From NCBI GenBank assembly GCA_963978895.1, contig OZ022241.1:7692653-7756652 (forward strand): a stretch of 64,000 nucleotides of DNA, in the 5' to 3' direction. A program made the translations under genes and the position numbers. Below are positions 43,815 to 53,613 of the stretch, in pieces (the stretch's first letter is position 1; every line of letters begins with the position of its first letter). Source of the stretch: Erpobdella octoculata (taxonomy: Eukaryota; Annelida; Clitellata; Hirudinida; Erpobdellidae). Under the pieces are notes generated by a model. It worked only from the letters and a program-made list of their open reading frames with translations, was not told where the DNA came from and ran no database searches.

Positions 43815-43880
43815 TACATACATACATACATACATACATACATACATACATACATACATACATACATACATACATACATG
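43492..43880. repeat. (CATA)n with internal (CA)n
   Basis: About 390 bases of (CATA)n, interrupted by (CA)n at about 43741-43811. Confidence 0.97.
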
Positions 43881-43963
43881 TTGCTTTCACGTTCTGGTTC
43901 GCTATCCCTTTCCCGCTCTATCTTTCGCTTTCAGTTGGCTTCCCGTTCCCGTTTTCGCTCATT

Positions 43964-44126
<163 letters not shown>

Positions 44127-44267
44127 AGTTCCCGCACACTCACCCGCTCCGCTCCGCTCATTTTGTGACGGATTTCAAAATTTTTTTCTCTATATTTGAT
44201 TTCCCTTGACTCTCAAGGTTGTGTGAAAATTTCATTACGAATGGATGAATTGTGTAGCAATGCATAA

Positions 44268-44434
44268 AGGACATACATACATACATACATACATACATAC
44301 ATACATACATACATACATACATACATACATACATACATACATACATACATACATACATACATACATACATACATACATACATACATACATACATACATAC
44401 ATACATACATACATACATGCATACATACATACAT
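44268..44434. repeat. (CATA)n microsatellite, 5' flank of the R2-like element
   Basis: About 165 bases of (CATA)n, one unit reading catgcata, ending at the R2-like element. Confidence 0.97.
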
Positions 44435-44537
44435 ATGCCCCCAGAGCTCTTACCGAAAGGGGGGGGGGGAGAATGATAAGCTCATCAATGGACTACAGGA
44501 TGATGAACCGGCTTTTCCAAGGAACCCTGATGGGGGT

Positions 44538-47500
44538 TTGCCCGTGTTGTGTGTGTGTGGAAAAAGCTTTAAGACAGTCCGAGGAATGAAAGTTCACAGA
44601 ACAAAAATGGGATGTCTTCCCGCTTCTGTTCGCCGCCCATTATCTCTCAGTGCGGGCTCAGTTTCGTCGGCTCAAGAAGTTCCAGAACCCATCCATATTC
44701 CACAGATTGCTTTCGACGGAGGAACTGAATGTGTTTGTGGAAGAAGATTTAAGTCAATTCGCGGAATGAATGTTCATAAAACTAAAATGGGTTGTCAAAC
44801 TGCTATCAATCAACGCTCTGCATCAACCAAGGAGGCAGGTAACACGTCTGACTACGCCGGGCCGGAAGCTAACCACAGCCCCGACAAAGTCTCCGATTCA
44901 GAAGCAGATATAAATTCAGAACCCAAGACAAGAATTAAATTTCCGAAAGCAATTGACACTTCTGCTTGGTCAACATTAGACTTGGAGTTGACGAGATTAC
45001 TCAAAGCCCAGTTGAGGGAGAATCCACAACTCGATATGAAAACCTTCTCAGAAATTATCTACAAAAAATGTTTTGATTCATTTGGTGTGGTCCAGAAAAA
45101 CCCGGTTCACACGCATGCAGCAGTATCCAGACGGCAGAGAGAAATTGAAAAATTAAAGAAGGAGCGAAAGAAACTCAGGCGGCAATGGAGAATCGCAGAG
45201 GGGGTCGAAAAAGTTGGTCTGTCTGAACTGTGGCGGGATGTAAAAAATCGGCTCCGGTCTCTCAGGGCTGCAAAAAGACTCCGGAAAAAGAAAAGTGAGC
45301 AAAAGAAAGCCAGATGCAAATTCATGGAAAATCCATTTTGCTTCGGAAAAAGTTTGCTGGATCCACCAAAATCTGGCACTCTTCGAGCGACAAAACAAGA
45401 ATTAGATGATCACTTCCGTTTGGCGTTCAAAGATCCTCTTAGCGATTCAGAGCTGCCGGAAAGAACCGATTTTCCCGAAGTACAGTTGCCGAAGGTGGCT
45501 TTCGACGGTGGAGAGATAAAGATGAATGAAGTATCTCAGTTTCTAAAAAAAACGAGGAACAAATCTGCCCCAGGTTCCAACGGCATTCCATATTTGTTAT
45601 ACAAGAGATGTCCAGGCGTGCAAAAGCTGCTCTACAACCGTTTAAAGATTGCATGGCGATCTAGATGCGTAGATAGGGAATGGCAGAAGGCGGAGGGAGT
45701 TTTCATCCCCAAAGAAAAAGATTCGGTCAATATCAACCAATTCCGACCAATCTCACTTTTGAACGTGGAGGGAAAAATATTTTTCGCTGTTCTGGCCAAG
45801 AGGCTCACGGATTTTGCAATTCGTAATGAGTACATTGACAGATCCGTGCAGAAAGGAGGAGTCCCCGGAGTACCGGGATGTATCGAGCACTCATCCATGA
45901 TTTGGGAGGCCATCAAAAGAGCAAAACAGAACCAACTCAGCCTGCATGTGGTCTGGCTTGATTTAGCAAACGCGTACGGGACTGTTCGCCATCAATTGCT
46001 CTGGAAGACACTCAAAAGGCACAATGTTCCAGAATTCCTCATCGATGTTCTGCAACAGTATTTTCGCCGTTTTAGGCTACGTCTGTCAACATCGACGTGC
46101 TCCACAGAGTGGTTCAACTTGCGGGTCGGAATTGCTATGGGGTGTTCAATTTCTCCCATCCTATTTGTTCTGGCTATGCAATTATTGCTCGGTTCGATTG
46201 CATCTCGGGTTCAGGATGTTTACCTGGGAAAAGGAATTTTCATGCCATCAATAAAAGCCTTCATGGACGACACTACTCTTATCTTGAATCACTGCGGCGA
46301 AATGCGCCGTATTCTTCAAAATTTCAACGACTTGTTGTCCTGGTGTGGAATGAAGTTCAAGCCAACCAAATCGAGAAGCCTTTCTTTGCGACATGGAGAG
46401 ATTGATGGTTTTGTCTCATTCTCGGTGGCTGGTTGCGAAATCCCAACAATCCAGCAAGAGCCTGTGAAAAGCTTGGGAAGATGGTACAACGTCTCCATGA
46501 ATGATGTGAATCGGAGCAGCATCGTTCTGCAGGGCTTGGTTGAGGACCTGAGGAAAATCAATTCAACCGAGCTGCAGGGAAAGTTCAAGGTATGGCTGGT
46601 ACAGTTTGTTTTGATACTGAGGTTGCTATGGCCATTAACAATCTATGAGATATGTTTATCTCATGTGGAGCGAATGGAGAAGAAAATGAACTGCTGCATT
46701 CGGAAATGGCTAGGACTTCCACCGGCGTTAACAACTTTAGCTCTATATAGTAAGTCAGCTAAGTTAGCTCTTCCATTCAAGTCCCTAGTAGAAGAGTACA
46801 AGATTAGCAAGATACGGACACAGTTGATGCTGGACAACTCTTCAGACCAATGTATCGTGAATGTGGGCCCATCAGTTGGATCGGGAAAAGGCTGGACTGC
46901 AGGGAGGGACATCCGTGAAGCCGAGGGATCTTTGCAATGGTCTGAAAAGCTCGGAGCAGTGCAACCGGGACGGCTCGGTCTGGGTTGGTTCCATCATGTG
47001 TGGTGGTCTAAGGCCTCGTCGCAGGAAAGGACAAACCTGATTATTCAAGACAGAAGGCGAGCAATGGAGTTGGAAAGAGTGCAGTTAGGTGCTCAGATGT
47101 CGCAACAGGGCGATTGGACTAGATGGGAGGCGGCAGTTCAACATTCGATGACATGGAATGATTTGTGGCGTTACTCGCCCATCCGCCTATCTTTCGTGAT
47201 TAGAGCGATGTATGATCAACTGCCGACAGCTTTGAACTTAGTGAAGTGGGGAAAGCTTGAAAATGAAGCCTGCAAGCTGTGTGAGAAAACAGAAACTCTG
47301 ATTCATATTCTCTCATGTTGTCCGTATGCTTTGGCAAAGGGAAGATACCCGTGGCGCCACAATGAGGTTCTAAGAGAGATACTGGGCATTATCAAGGAGA
47401 ACTGCAGACTAGCCAATTCGATGCAGTTGTGCCCCAGAAGAAAAGTTTATTTCTTGAGAGAAGGCTTGCAGCACTTGGGCCGCAGAAAGGCAAGTACGAG

Positions 47501-47972
47501 AAGAGAATCGTTGCTTGATGCGGCAAATGACTGGAGGATATCAGCAGACTTAAAAGATGAAGACTGCTTTCCGGAATTGGTTCGCAGCAGCGGATTGAGA
47601 CCGGACATTGTCATTTTTTCCAGTTTGGCCAAGACGTTGCTGTTCATCGAACTGACAGTGCCATGGGAAAGCAACATGGAAGCCTCAAATATCTTGAAAG
47701 AAGAACGGTACAGAATCCTTGCCCAAGATTTGGAGCGTGCGGGGTATAGAGTCGAGATTTTTCCAGTTGAAGTAGGCGCCAGGGGTTTAGCCGGTCGCTC
47801 ACTTGTCAAATTGCTTGTGGCTCTCGGAATGTCGGGTCGGAAAAAAACTCAAGCTATCAAGAAAATAGCTGAAAGAGCAGAAACAGCTTCTTTTTGGATA
47901 TGGATGCAAAGGAATGAAAAAGGAGATAATAAATTTAAACAGCCACTTCTGGCTTCCGTACAACAGTGTTAG
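44538..47972 (+). CDS. R2-like retrotransposon polyprotein (ZF-RT-RLE)
   Basis: One uninterrupted frame of about 1144 codons ends at TAG 47970-47972. Numbering from the TTG at 44538, residues 5-26 and 65-86 are two zinc knuckles with identical spacing (CxC, H 13 later, C 6 later; GMKVHRTKMGC and GMNVHKTKMGC). Reverse transcriptase follows: FRPISLLNVEGKIF, DLANAYGTVRHQL (catalytic Asp about 475), GIAMGCSISPILF and AFMDD (575-578, Met where most LINEs have Ala). Near residue 912 is CKLCEKTETLIHILSC, the CCHC motif before the endonuclease, then LRPDIVIF (Asp 1023) and FIELTVPWE (Glu 1038), a PD-(D/E)xK-type site. No in-frame ATG lies between the microsatellite and the first finger, so the true start is unknown. 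Confidence 0.9.
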   Translation: MPVLCVCGKSFKTVRGMKVHRTKMGCLPASVRRPLSLSAGSVSSAQEVPEPIHIPQIAFDGGTECVCGRRFKSIRGMNVHKTKMGCQTAINQRSASTKEAGNTSDYAGPEANHSPDKVSDSEADINSEPKTRIKFPKAIDTSAWSTLDLELTRLLKAQLRENPQLDMKTFSEIIYKKCFDSFGVVQKNPVHTHAAVSRRQREIEKLKKERKKLRRQWRIAEGVEKVGLSELWRDVKNRLRSLRAAKRLRKKKSEQKKARCKFMENPFCFGKSLLDPPKSGTLRATKQELDDHFRLAFKDPLSDSELPERTDFPEVQLPKVAFDGGEIKMNEVSQFLKKTRNKSAPGSNGIPYLLYKRCPGVQKLLYNRLKIAWRSRCVDREWQKAEGVFIPKEKDSVNINQFRPISLLNVEGKIFFAVLAKRLTDFAIRNEYIDRSVQKGGVPGVPGCIEHSSMIWEAIKRAKQNQLSLHVVWLDLANAYGTVRHQLLWKTLKRHNVPEFLIDVLQQYFRRFRLRLSTSTCSTEWFNLRVGIAMGCSISPILFVLAMQLLLGSIASRVQDVYLGKGIFMPSIKAFMDDTTLILNHCGEMRRILQNFNDLLSWCGMKFKPTKSRSLSLRHGEIDGFVSFSVAGCEIPTIQQEPVKSLGRWYNVSMNDVNRSSIVLQGLVEDLRKINSTELQGKFKVWLVQFVLILRLLWPLTIYEICLSHVERMEKKMNCCIRKWLGLPPALTTLALYSKSAKLALPFKSLVEEYKISKIRTQLMLDNSSDQCIVNVGPSVGSGKGWTAGRDIREAEGSLQWSEKLGAVQPGRLGLGWFHHVWWSKASSQERTNLIIQDRRRAMELERVQLGAQMSQQGDWTRWEAAVQHSMTWNDLWRYSPIRLSFVIRAMYDQLPTALNLVKWGKLENEACKLCEKTETLIHILSCCPYALAKGRYPWRHNEVLREILGIIKENCRLANSMQLCPRRKVYFLREGLQHLGRRKASTRRESLLDAANDWRISADLKDEDCFPELVRSSGLRPDIVIFSSLAKTLLFIELTVPWESNMEASNILKEERYRILAQDLERAGYRVEIFPVEVGARGLAGRSLVKLLVALGMSGRKKTQAIKKIAERAETASFWIWMQRNEKGDNKFKQPLLASVQQC

Positions 47973-48155
47973 CTCCTCCTTTGTTTACAAGTTCAGGGAC
48001 GAAGTCGCGTTATGGCTGCCGGCGAAAGTTTCGGTTGTTTGCAATAGAAGGAAAGTTGCTGGCGTTTAGAAAACAATCGAAACAATGTTTCCTGCCATTA
48101 TGGTTTTGTGGTGTTTCTCGTTTGGTGAAAGTGGTGGCATGGCTCGAAGTTCCGG

Positions 48156-50654
48156 AGGTGAATGTTTCTTTCGGTCTCGGAATCTGGCGGTTTGGTGGAT
48201 ACTACAGTTACTACCCACAAAGCCGGACATACCTTAGACGTTGTCATCACGAAGGACCCAGCTCAGTCATCTTCTGTTGCTTGTGAAGTGTATGTTCCAT
48301 CTGTGTCCGATCATTCTCTCATCATTTCAAGACTGCCACTCATGAAACCAATTCCTGTATCACTAATGGTAACAGGCAGGGCATGGAAGACCTTTGATCG
48401 TGATCTTTTTTTACAGGATCTCAAATCAAGCAAACTCTGCACTGAGGACAGCAGCTGGAGCGGCCTTGGACCGGATGAAATGGCTACGATGTACAACAGA
48501 ATACTGACCGATCTTGTTGAGAAGCATGCTCCACGTCGGTCAGCCTTGAGAAATTATCGTCCGATCACTCCATGGTTCAATACTGCTTGCGGCGAGCAGA
48601 AACGAAAAGCTCGTTCTCTTGAAAGAATTTACAGAAGAACCCGACTGATCTCTGACCGTGATAAATGGGTTGCGCAGTTACGTTTTTGCCATGATTTTTA
48701 TAGGAGAGCACAGGATGCGTACTGGCAAAATACGATTGCGGAGAGTGCAGGAAACGCAAGCAAGCTGTGGAGAGATTTGTCTGCCGTGATGGGAAAGAAA
48801 CGATCTTTCATTCTTCAGGATGGTCTGACTGCAGAGCAATTCATGAGCTCTTTTGAGAAGAAGGTCACGGACGTCCGAGCGTCTACCCTTGATTCGGATA
48901 CGCCTGAGTTCAACACCTTCTCTGGAGAACGTTTCAGCAATTTTGCGACTCTTACTAAGGATGATGTCAAGGACCTAATTAAGAACTCTCCAAACAAGTC
49001 ATGTGGTCTAGACCCGGCGCCAACATGGCTCATCAAAGAATTTTCAGAAACCTTGTCCCCATTTGTTACAGATCTGTTTAATAAATCGTTGGACACTGGT
49101 CACTTTCCGGTCCCATTCAGAGTGGCCGAGGTCACGCCAATCTTGAAAAAATCTACGCTGGATGTTTCTCTGCCTGCCAGTTATCGCCCAGTTTCGAATC
49201 TTCAGTTCATCTCTAAGGTTTTGGAACGGGCGGTTAACAAACAAATTCAACATCACCTGGATGGACACAACCTTCTACCGGAGCATCAGTCTGCCTATCG
49301 GAGGTGCCGTTCGACGGAAACTGCATTGCTCAAGGTTACTTCGGATGTTCTCTTGGCAACCGATCGAGGGATGGTAACACTGCTTGCTATGCTTGATCTC
49401 AGCGCTGCATTCGATTGCGTTGATCATGGAATCCTCGTGACCAGATTGGAGCGTACATTTGGCCTTGATTCTGTTGCTCTTCGGTGGATCGGTTCGTATC
49501 TTTGCGATCGGAGGCAGTGTGTTCGTTATGGAGGTATCCTTTCTGGTTGGTCCTCGATTGTGTGTGGTGTTCCACAAGGTTCAATTCTAGGACCGCTATT
49601 CTTCATTGCATACACTTCAGATGTTTTTGCCCTGGTTGCTCAACGTGGTTTCAATATTCATGGTTATGCTGATGATCTACAAATCTACGATCATTGCGGC
49701 ACTGAGAGTATCGGTGTGCTCGCGGACAGATTGGACGGCTGCGTTTCGGAGATAATGGAATGGATGAAATGCAATCGACTAAAGTTAAATGCCTCCAAGA
49801 CAGAGGTCATTCTACTGGGATCCTCTAGACGTCGGTTGCACTGCACCTTTGACGAGATCAATATAGCTGGAAACATCATTCGTCTCGTCAATAGGGTTCG
49901 CAATCTCGGGGTCATCATAGATTCTCAACTGACTTTCAGCGAACACGTTGCAAAATTGGTCAACACTAGTTACTACCATCTACGACAGATGAGGTCAGTT
50001 CGCAAATCCCTCACGGTCGATTCTTCGCATGCACTTGCCCGCGCTTTGATCTTGTCTAGACTTGATTATTGTAATTGTCTACTCAGTGGAATACCGGATC
50101 TGTTAATGAGGCGGCTTGATGGTGTCATGCGTGCCACGGCTAGGCTGATTCTCCGATTGCCTCGATACGGTCATGTCACTAAAGCGATTCACGACCGACT
50201 ACACTGGCTGAACATGCAGGCGCGTATCGACTTCAAGCTATCTCTCACTGCGTACCGATGCCTCCATGGTTCTGCGCCGTCATACCTCTCCGGTCTGTGC
50301 ATTCCGGTGACTCAGTTTCCTGGCCGATCTCACCTTCGCTCGGCTTCTTCCGGTCAGCTTCTTGTTCCTTCCTGCGCAACCAGGACGTTTGGACCGAGGG
50401 CTTTCGCAGTTTCTTGTCCAACTACCTGGAACAATCTACCGATTGAACTTACCGATCCGGCGTGTGTCGATAGCGTTTATGTTTTTAGGAAACGACTTAA
50501 AACTCATTTTTTTCTTCGTATGACGAACGGATATTGACCCTTTTTGTTTCTGATGTGTGATTCTGTTCGTTCGTTTATTTTGGCACTGCCGCCTCGTGCT
50601 CTGAGAAATTTTTCTTTTTAGAGAGCACGTTAAATAAAAATAATAATAATAATA
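48156..50654 (+). mobile_element. CR1/L2-type LINE nested in the R2-like 3' UTR
   Basis: Flanked by near-identical catggctcgaagttccgg (48138-48155) and catgctcaagttccgg (50655-50670), read as a target duplication. 5'-truncated inside the endonuclease, with an (AAT)n tail. Same general family as 20828-22640. Confidence 0.8.
48162..50537 (+). CDS. LINE endonuclease tail plus complete reverse transcriptase
   Basis: An open frame of about 790 codons. The start retains the last part of an apurinic-type endonuclease (THKAGHTLDVVIT and VPSVSDHSLII, with the SDH catalytic motif). After a linker come SPNKSCGLDPAPTWLIK, SYRPVSNLQFISKVLER, QSAYRRCRSTETALLK, LDLSAAFDCVDHGIL, CGVPQGSILGPLFF and GYADDLQIYDH (YADD about residues 502-505), then SRLDYCNCLLSG and a C-terminal PTTWNNLP-type end. 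It stops at TGA 50535-50537. No frameshift is visible, so the insertion is probably young. ORF1 and most of the endonuclease are absent. Confidence 0.9.
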   Translation: MFLSVSESGGLVDTTVTTHKAGHTLDVVITKDPAQSSSVACEVYVPSVSDHSLIISRLPLMKPIPVSLMVTGRAWKTFDRDLFLQDLKSSKLCTEDSSWSGLGPDEMATMYNRILTDLVEKHAPRRSALRNYRPITPWFNTACGEQKRKARSLERIYRRTRLISDRDKWVAQLRFCHDFYRRAQDAYWQNTIAESAGNASKLWRDLSAVMGKKRSFILQDGLTAEQFMSSFEKKVTDVRASTLDSDTPEFNTFSGERFSNFATLTKDDVKDLIKNSPNKSCGLDPAPTWLIKEFSETLSPFVTDLFNKSLDTGHFPVPFRVAEVTPILKKSTLDVSLPASYRPVSNLQFISKVLERAVNKQIQHHLDGHNLLPEHQSAYRRCRSTETALLKVTSDVLLATDRGMVTLLAMLDLSAAFDCVDHGILVTRLERTFGLDSVALRWIGSYLCDRRQCVRYGGILSGWSSIVCGVPQGSILGPLFFIAYTSDVFALVAQRGFNIHGYADDLQIYDHCGTESIGVLADRLDGCVSEIMEWMKCNRLKLNASKTEVILLGSSRRRLHCTFDEINIAGNIIRLVNRVRNLGVIIDSQLTFSEHVAKLVNTSYYHLRQMRSVRKSLTVDSSHALARALILSRLDYCNCLLSGIPDLLMRRLDGVMRATARLILRLPRYGHVTKAIHDRLHWLNMQARIDFKLSLTAYRCLHGSAPSYLSGLCIPVTQFPGRSHLRSASSGQLLVPSCATRTFGPRAFAVSCPTTWNNLPIELTDPACVDSVYVFRKRLKTHFFLRMTNGY

Positions 50655-50670
50655 CATGCTCAAGTTCCGG

Positions 50671-50930
50671 CGTTTTGAAAGACAGTTTCTCATCTTGTTA
50701 CAGTTTCTTGACGGTTTCAAAATGACTTCTTGGTTCTGGTACATTGAAGATTTGCCGGTTATCTGGTTCTGGTCGGAGACGGCATGTGATACACAAATTT
50801 CGTCAGGGGGCGGCCGTCTGATCAACGGTCGTGGCCCGCCCTCCCGTGGTAGCGTCAGGAAAAGGGCCGAAACGCTGGGAGGGTCTTCCTCTGAAGACCT
50901 CTGACGAACTTGCTCGAAGAAGAGTTTTCA
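50671..50930 (+). other. Structured 3' UTR of the R2-like element
   Basis: Contains a compound hairpin: ccctccc (50839-50845) with gggaggg (50877-50883), inside it agcgt (50851-50855) with acgct (50872-50876). Next comes ggtcttc-ctct-gaagacc (50882-50899). cgtcag (50853-50858) could alternatively pair with ctgacg (50901-50906). Such structures fit reverse-transcriptase recognition of the RNA 3' end. Confidence 0.55.
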
Positions 50931-50944
50931 CACACATACATACA

Positions 50945-50978
<34 letters not shown>

Positions 50979-50985
50979 CATACAT
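50931..50985. repeat. (CATA)n, 3' flank of the R2-like element
   Basis: cacacatacatacata and so on, directly after the element; the counterpart of 44268-44434. Confidence 0.9.
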
Positions 50986-51005
50986 TTATTTATATATATA
51001 TAGAT

Positions 51006-51686
51006 AGACTGGGAAAAGAAAGTTTAGGAATATTTAAAACAGAATTTAATTCTGAGCAGATGTATATACAATCTTAAGATTGTAGGCTTTGATACATATA
51101 ACACAGATTTTTGATGTTGATTTTGTTTTTTAAATTACATGTACTCATTATTTGAAGTTTAAAAGTGTTATAACTTTTTTGTTATAAAAAAATGTACTTA
51201 TAGTTTAAGAATCTTAGACTTTGTGTTGATTTTTTCATAGATAGATGTTAATTTAATCTAAATATTTCATACTTTTTTTCTCTGTAGATTTTAAAGATGT
51301 TATGTTTTCTTCTGACTTTATTCAATTTTTTAGATACTTGTACAATACATTAAACAAGTTTTGAAATTAGAATTTTTTATAGCTTTTCTGGCAAATCAAA
51401 TAAATAAAAATACTTTTACAATACAGTAAACTCGTTTTTAAATTGGAATTTTTCATGGCATTTTTAGCAAATCAAACAAATAATATATTTCCAAATGTTG
51501 CAGTAAAATTTTTAAGCTAGCTGCGAACAAATTTCAAAATCAGCCCATATAGGTTTATATCGGTAAAGTTATTGCCGATTAATATAAATAATGAATATTC
51601 ATGGGACCAAAAAGACTCTATATCGTTTTCAGGAGGCCATCTTGGCAGCTCAATCAAAACTTGCTCATCTCCGATATACCTATTCT
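51006..51686. mobile_element. Probable family E element
   Basis: The right end ccgatatacctattctat is the inverse of the end at 36409, and the interior shares aataatgaatattcatggga, ccaaaaagactcta and ggaggccatcttggc with 32039-32567. The left end is uncertain. Otherwise A+T-rich, non-coding. Confidence 0.4.
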
Positions 51687-51689
51687 ATC

Positions 51690-51896
51690 TATATATATAA
51701 AAATGAATGTTTGTATATATGTATTTATGTATGTTAATGTCCTTTATGCATTGCTACACCATTCATCCGATCGTAATGAAATTTTCACACAACCTTGAGA
51801 GTCAAGGGGAGTCAAATAAAAAATAAAAAAATTTGAAATCCGTCACAAAATGAGCGGAGCGGAGCGGGTGAGTGAGCGGGAACTATATATATATGT
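51690..51896 (+). mobile_element. Helitron-like element, family A, 5' part
   Basis: Starts TCTATATATATAAAAATG, then gtccttta, tgcattgctacaccattcat, ccgatcgtaatgaaat, cacacaaccttgagagtcaa and gagcggagcggagcgggtga, and runs into TATATATA. The 3' hairpin end is missing. Confidence 0.65.
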
Positions 51897-51975
51897 ATGT
51901 GCGTATGTATGTGTGTATGTATGTATGTGTATGTGCATGTATGTGTGTCTGTGTTTATGTATACACATATATATA

Positions 51976-52528
51976 GACTAGCGGGGTTACCCGGGGTTTT
52001 TAGAGGTTTTTCTAATGTTTGTCTCTCTCGCTCCCGTTTCCTTCTTCACTTTCCCGTTTTCGTAGCGTTCCCGGTCGCTTTTCCGCTCTCGGTCGTTTTC
52101 CAGCTCCCGTTCGCTTTCCCGCTCAGAAGTTTTGTTATCGATTTTCTCTTTTGCTCGCGTTTCCTTCCAAGCTAGCTCTCCCGATTCCAGTCGCTTTCCG
52201 CGTTCCCGGTCGCTTTCCGCGTTCCCGGTCGCTTTCCCGTTCCCGGTCGCTTTCCCGTTCCCGGTCGCTTTCCCGTTCCCGGTGGCTTTTCCGTTCCCGG
52301 TCGCTTTCCCGTTCCCGGTCGCTTTCCCGTTCCCGGTCGCTTTCCCGTTCCCGGTCGCTTTCCCGTTCCCGCTCACGCTTGCTCTCCCGTTCCCGGTCAT
52401 GCTTGCTCTCCCATTCCCGGTCACGGTTGCTCTCCCGTTCACGCTCATTTTTTCTTTTCCATTCTTTCATAACTTCTGTTAGCCTATAAAACGTAAAATA
52501 GATTTGCTAAGACTATATATATATATAT
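51976..52528 (-). mobile_element. Helitron-like element, family A
   Basis: Starts actagcggggttacccgggg on the + strand. About nine tidy 18-bp units of tcgctttcccgttcccgg occupy 52190-52370. It ends at TATATATA near 52515-52528. Confidence 0.65.
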
Positions 52529-52839
52529 GAATGTTTGTGGGTTAGTTTGTCTATTATAGAAACGGGAAAGCGACCCGGAACGGACAGCGAGCGGGAACGG
52601 AAAAGCAAGCGTGAGCGGGAATGGGAGAGCAAACGTGAGCGGGAAAGCGACCGGGAGTGGTAAAGCGACCGGGAGCGGGAAAGCGACCGGGAGCGGGAAA
52701 GCGACCGGGAGCGGGAAAACGACCGAAAACGGGAAAGCGAACGGGAGTGGGAAAGCAGGTGGGAAAGGAAACGGGAGAGAAAGAGACAAACATTAGAAAA
52801 ACCTCTAAAAAACCCGGGCAACGCCGGGTATCTCCGCTA

Positions 52840-52842
<3 letters not shown>
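52515..52842 (+). mobile_element. Helitron-like element, family A, inverted relative to its neighbour
   Basis: Starts at the TATATATA tract, runs through gcgaccgggagcgggaaa repeats, and ends aaacccgggcaacgccgggt then atctccgctagt, giving a full 3' hairpin (CCCGG-GCAACG-CCGGG) and CTAGT. Confidence 0.75.

Positions 52843-52908
<66 letters not shown>
52842..52908. repeat. (TA)n microsatellite at a Helitron 3' tip
   Basis: (TA)n starting at the final T of CTAGT. Confidence 0.95.
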
Positions 52909-52912
<4 letters not shown>

Positions 52913-53286
52913 CTCGCGCTCTCAATCGCTTTTCCGCTCCCGACCGCTTTTCCCGCTCCCGGCCGCTTTCCCGCTTCGGTTGCTTTCCTGATCCGGACGC
53001 TTTCCCGCTCTTGGTCGCTTTACTTTTCCCGCTCGCTATTTTGCTCTCAGTTGCTTTTTCGTTCCCTCTTGCTTTCCCATTCCCGTCTCCGCTCATTTTC
53101 TAATTGCCGTTTCCGCTCGCTCTCTCGCTCCGCTCATTTTTGACGGATTTCAATTTTTTTTCTCTATATTTGATTCCCCTTGACTCTCAAGGTTGTGTGA
53201 AAATCTTATTACGATCGGATGAATGGTGTAGCAATGCACAAAGGACATACATACATACACACATTCATTTTATATATATATATAGA
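52909..53286 (-). mobile_element. Helitron-like element, family A, 5' part
   Basis: A pyrimidine/CpG minisatellite, then tgacggatttcaatttttt, cttgactctcaaggttgtgt, gatcggatgaatggtgtagc and aaaggacatacatacata, ending tatatatagata. Confidence 0.65.
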
Positions 53287-53298
53287 TATATATCGCTA

Positions 53299-53419
<121 letters not shown>

Positions 53420-53613
53420 GTGTGTTTAAATATATATCTATTTCTCATTATACAGGCTGTGTTTATACAATTCATATATTTATCATATTCAGTTTTAGAA
53501 AAAAAACGCAAGGTCAAAAGCTCAATCATATAAAAATAGACTTTTTTTCCATTTTTCCCAATTAAAAAATACACATTTGTTTAAATTTTTTCCTCGTTCA
53601 AAAAACATTTAAA

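Larger units (their letters stand above)
44436..50930 (+). mobile_element. R2-superfamily (restriction-like-endonuclease) retrotransposon within (CATA)n
   Basis: About 4.0 kb of own sequence once the LINE at 48156-50654 is discounted. The 5' junction is catacatacatatgcccc and the 3' junction is agttttcacacacatacata, so (CATA)n lies on both sides. One long ORF, then a structured 3' UTR (50671-50930). It has no poly(A) tail, as usual for R2-like elements that prime on their target. Confidence 0.75.
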
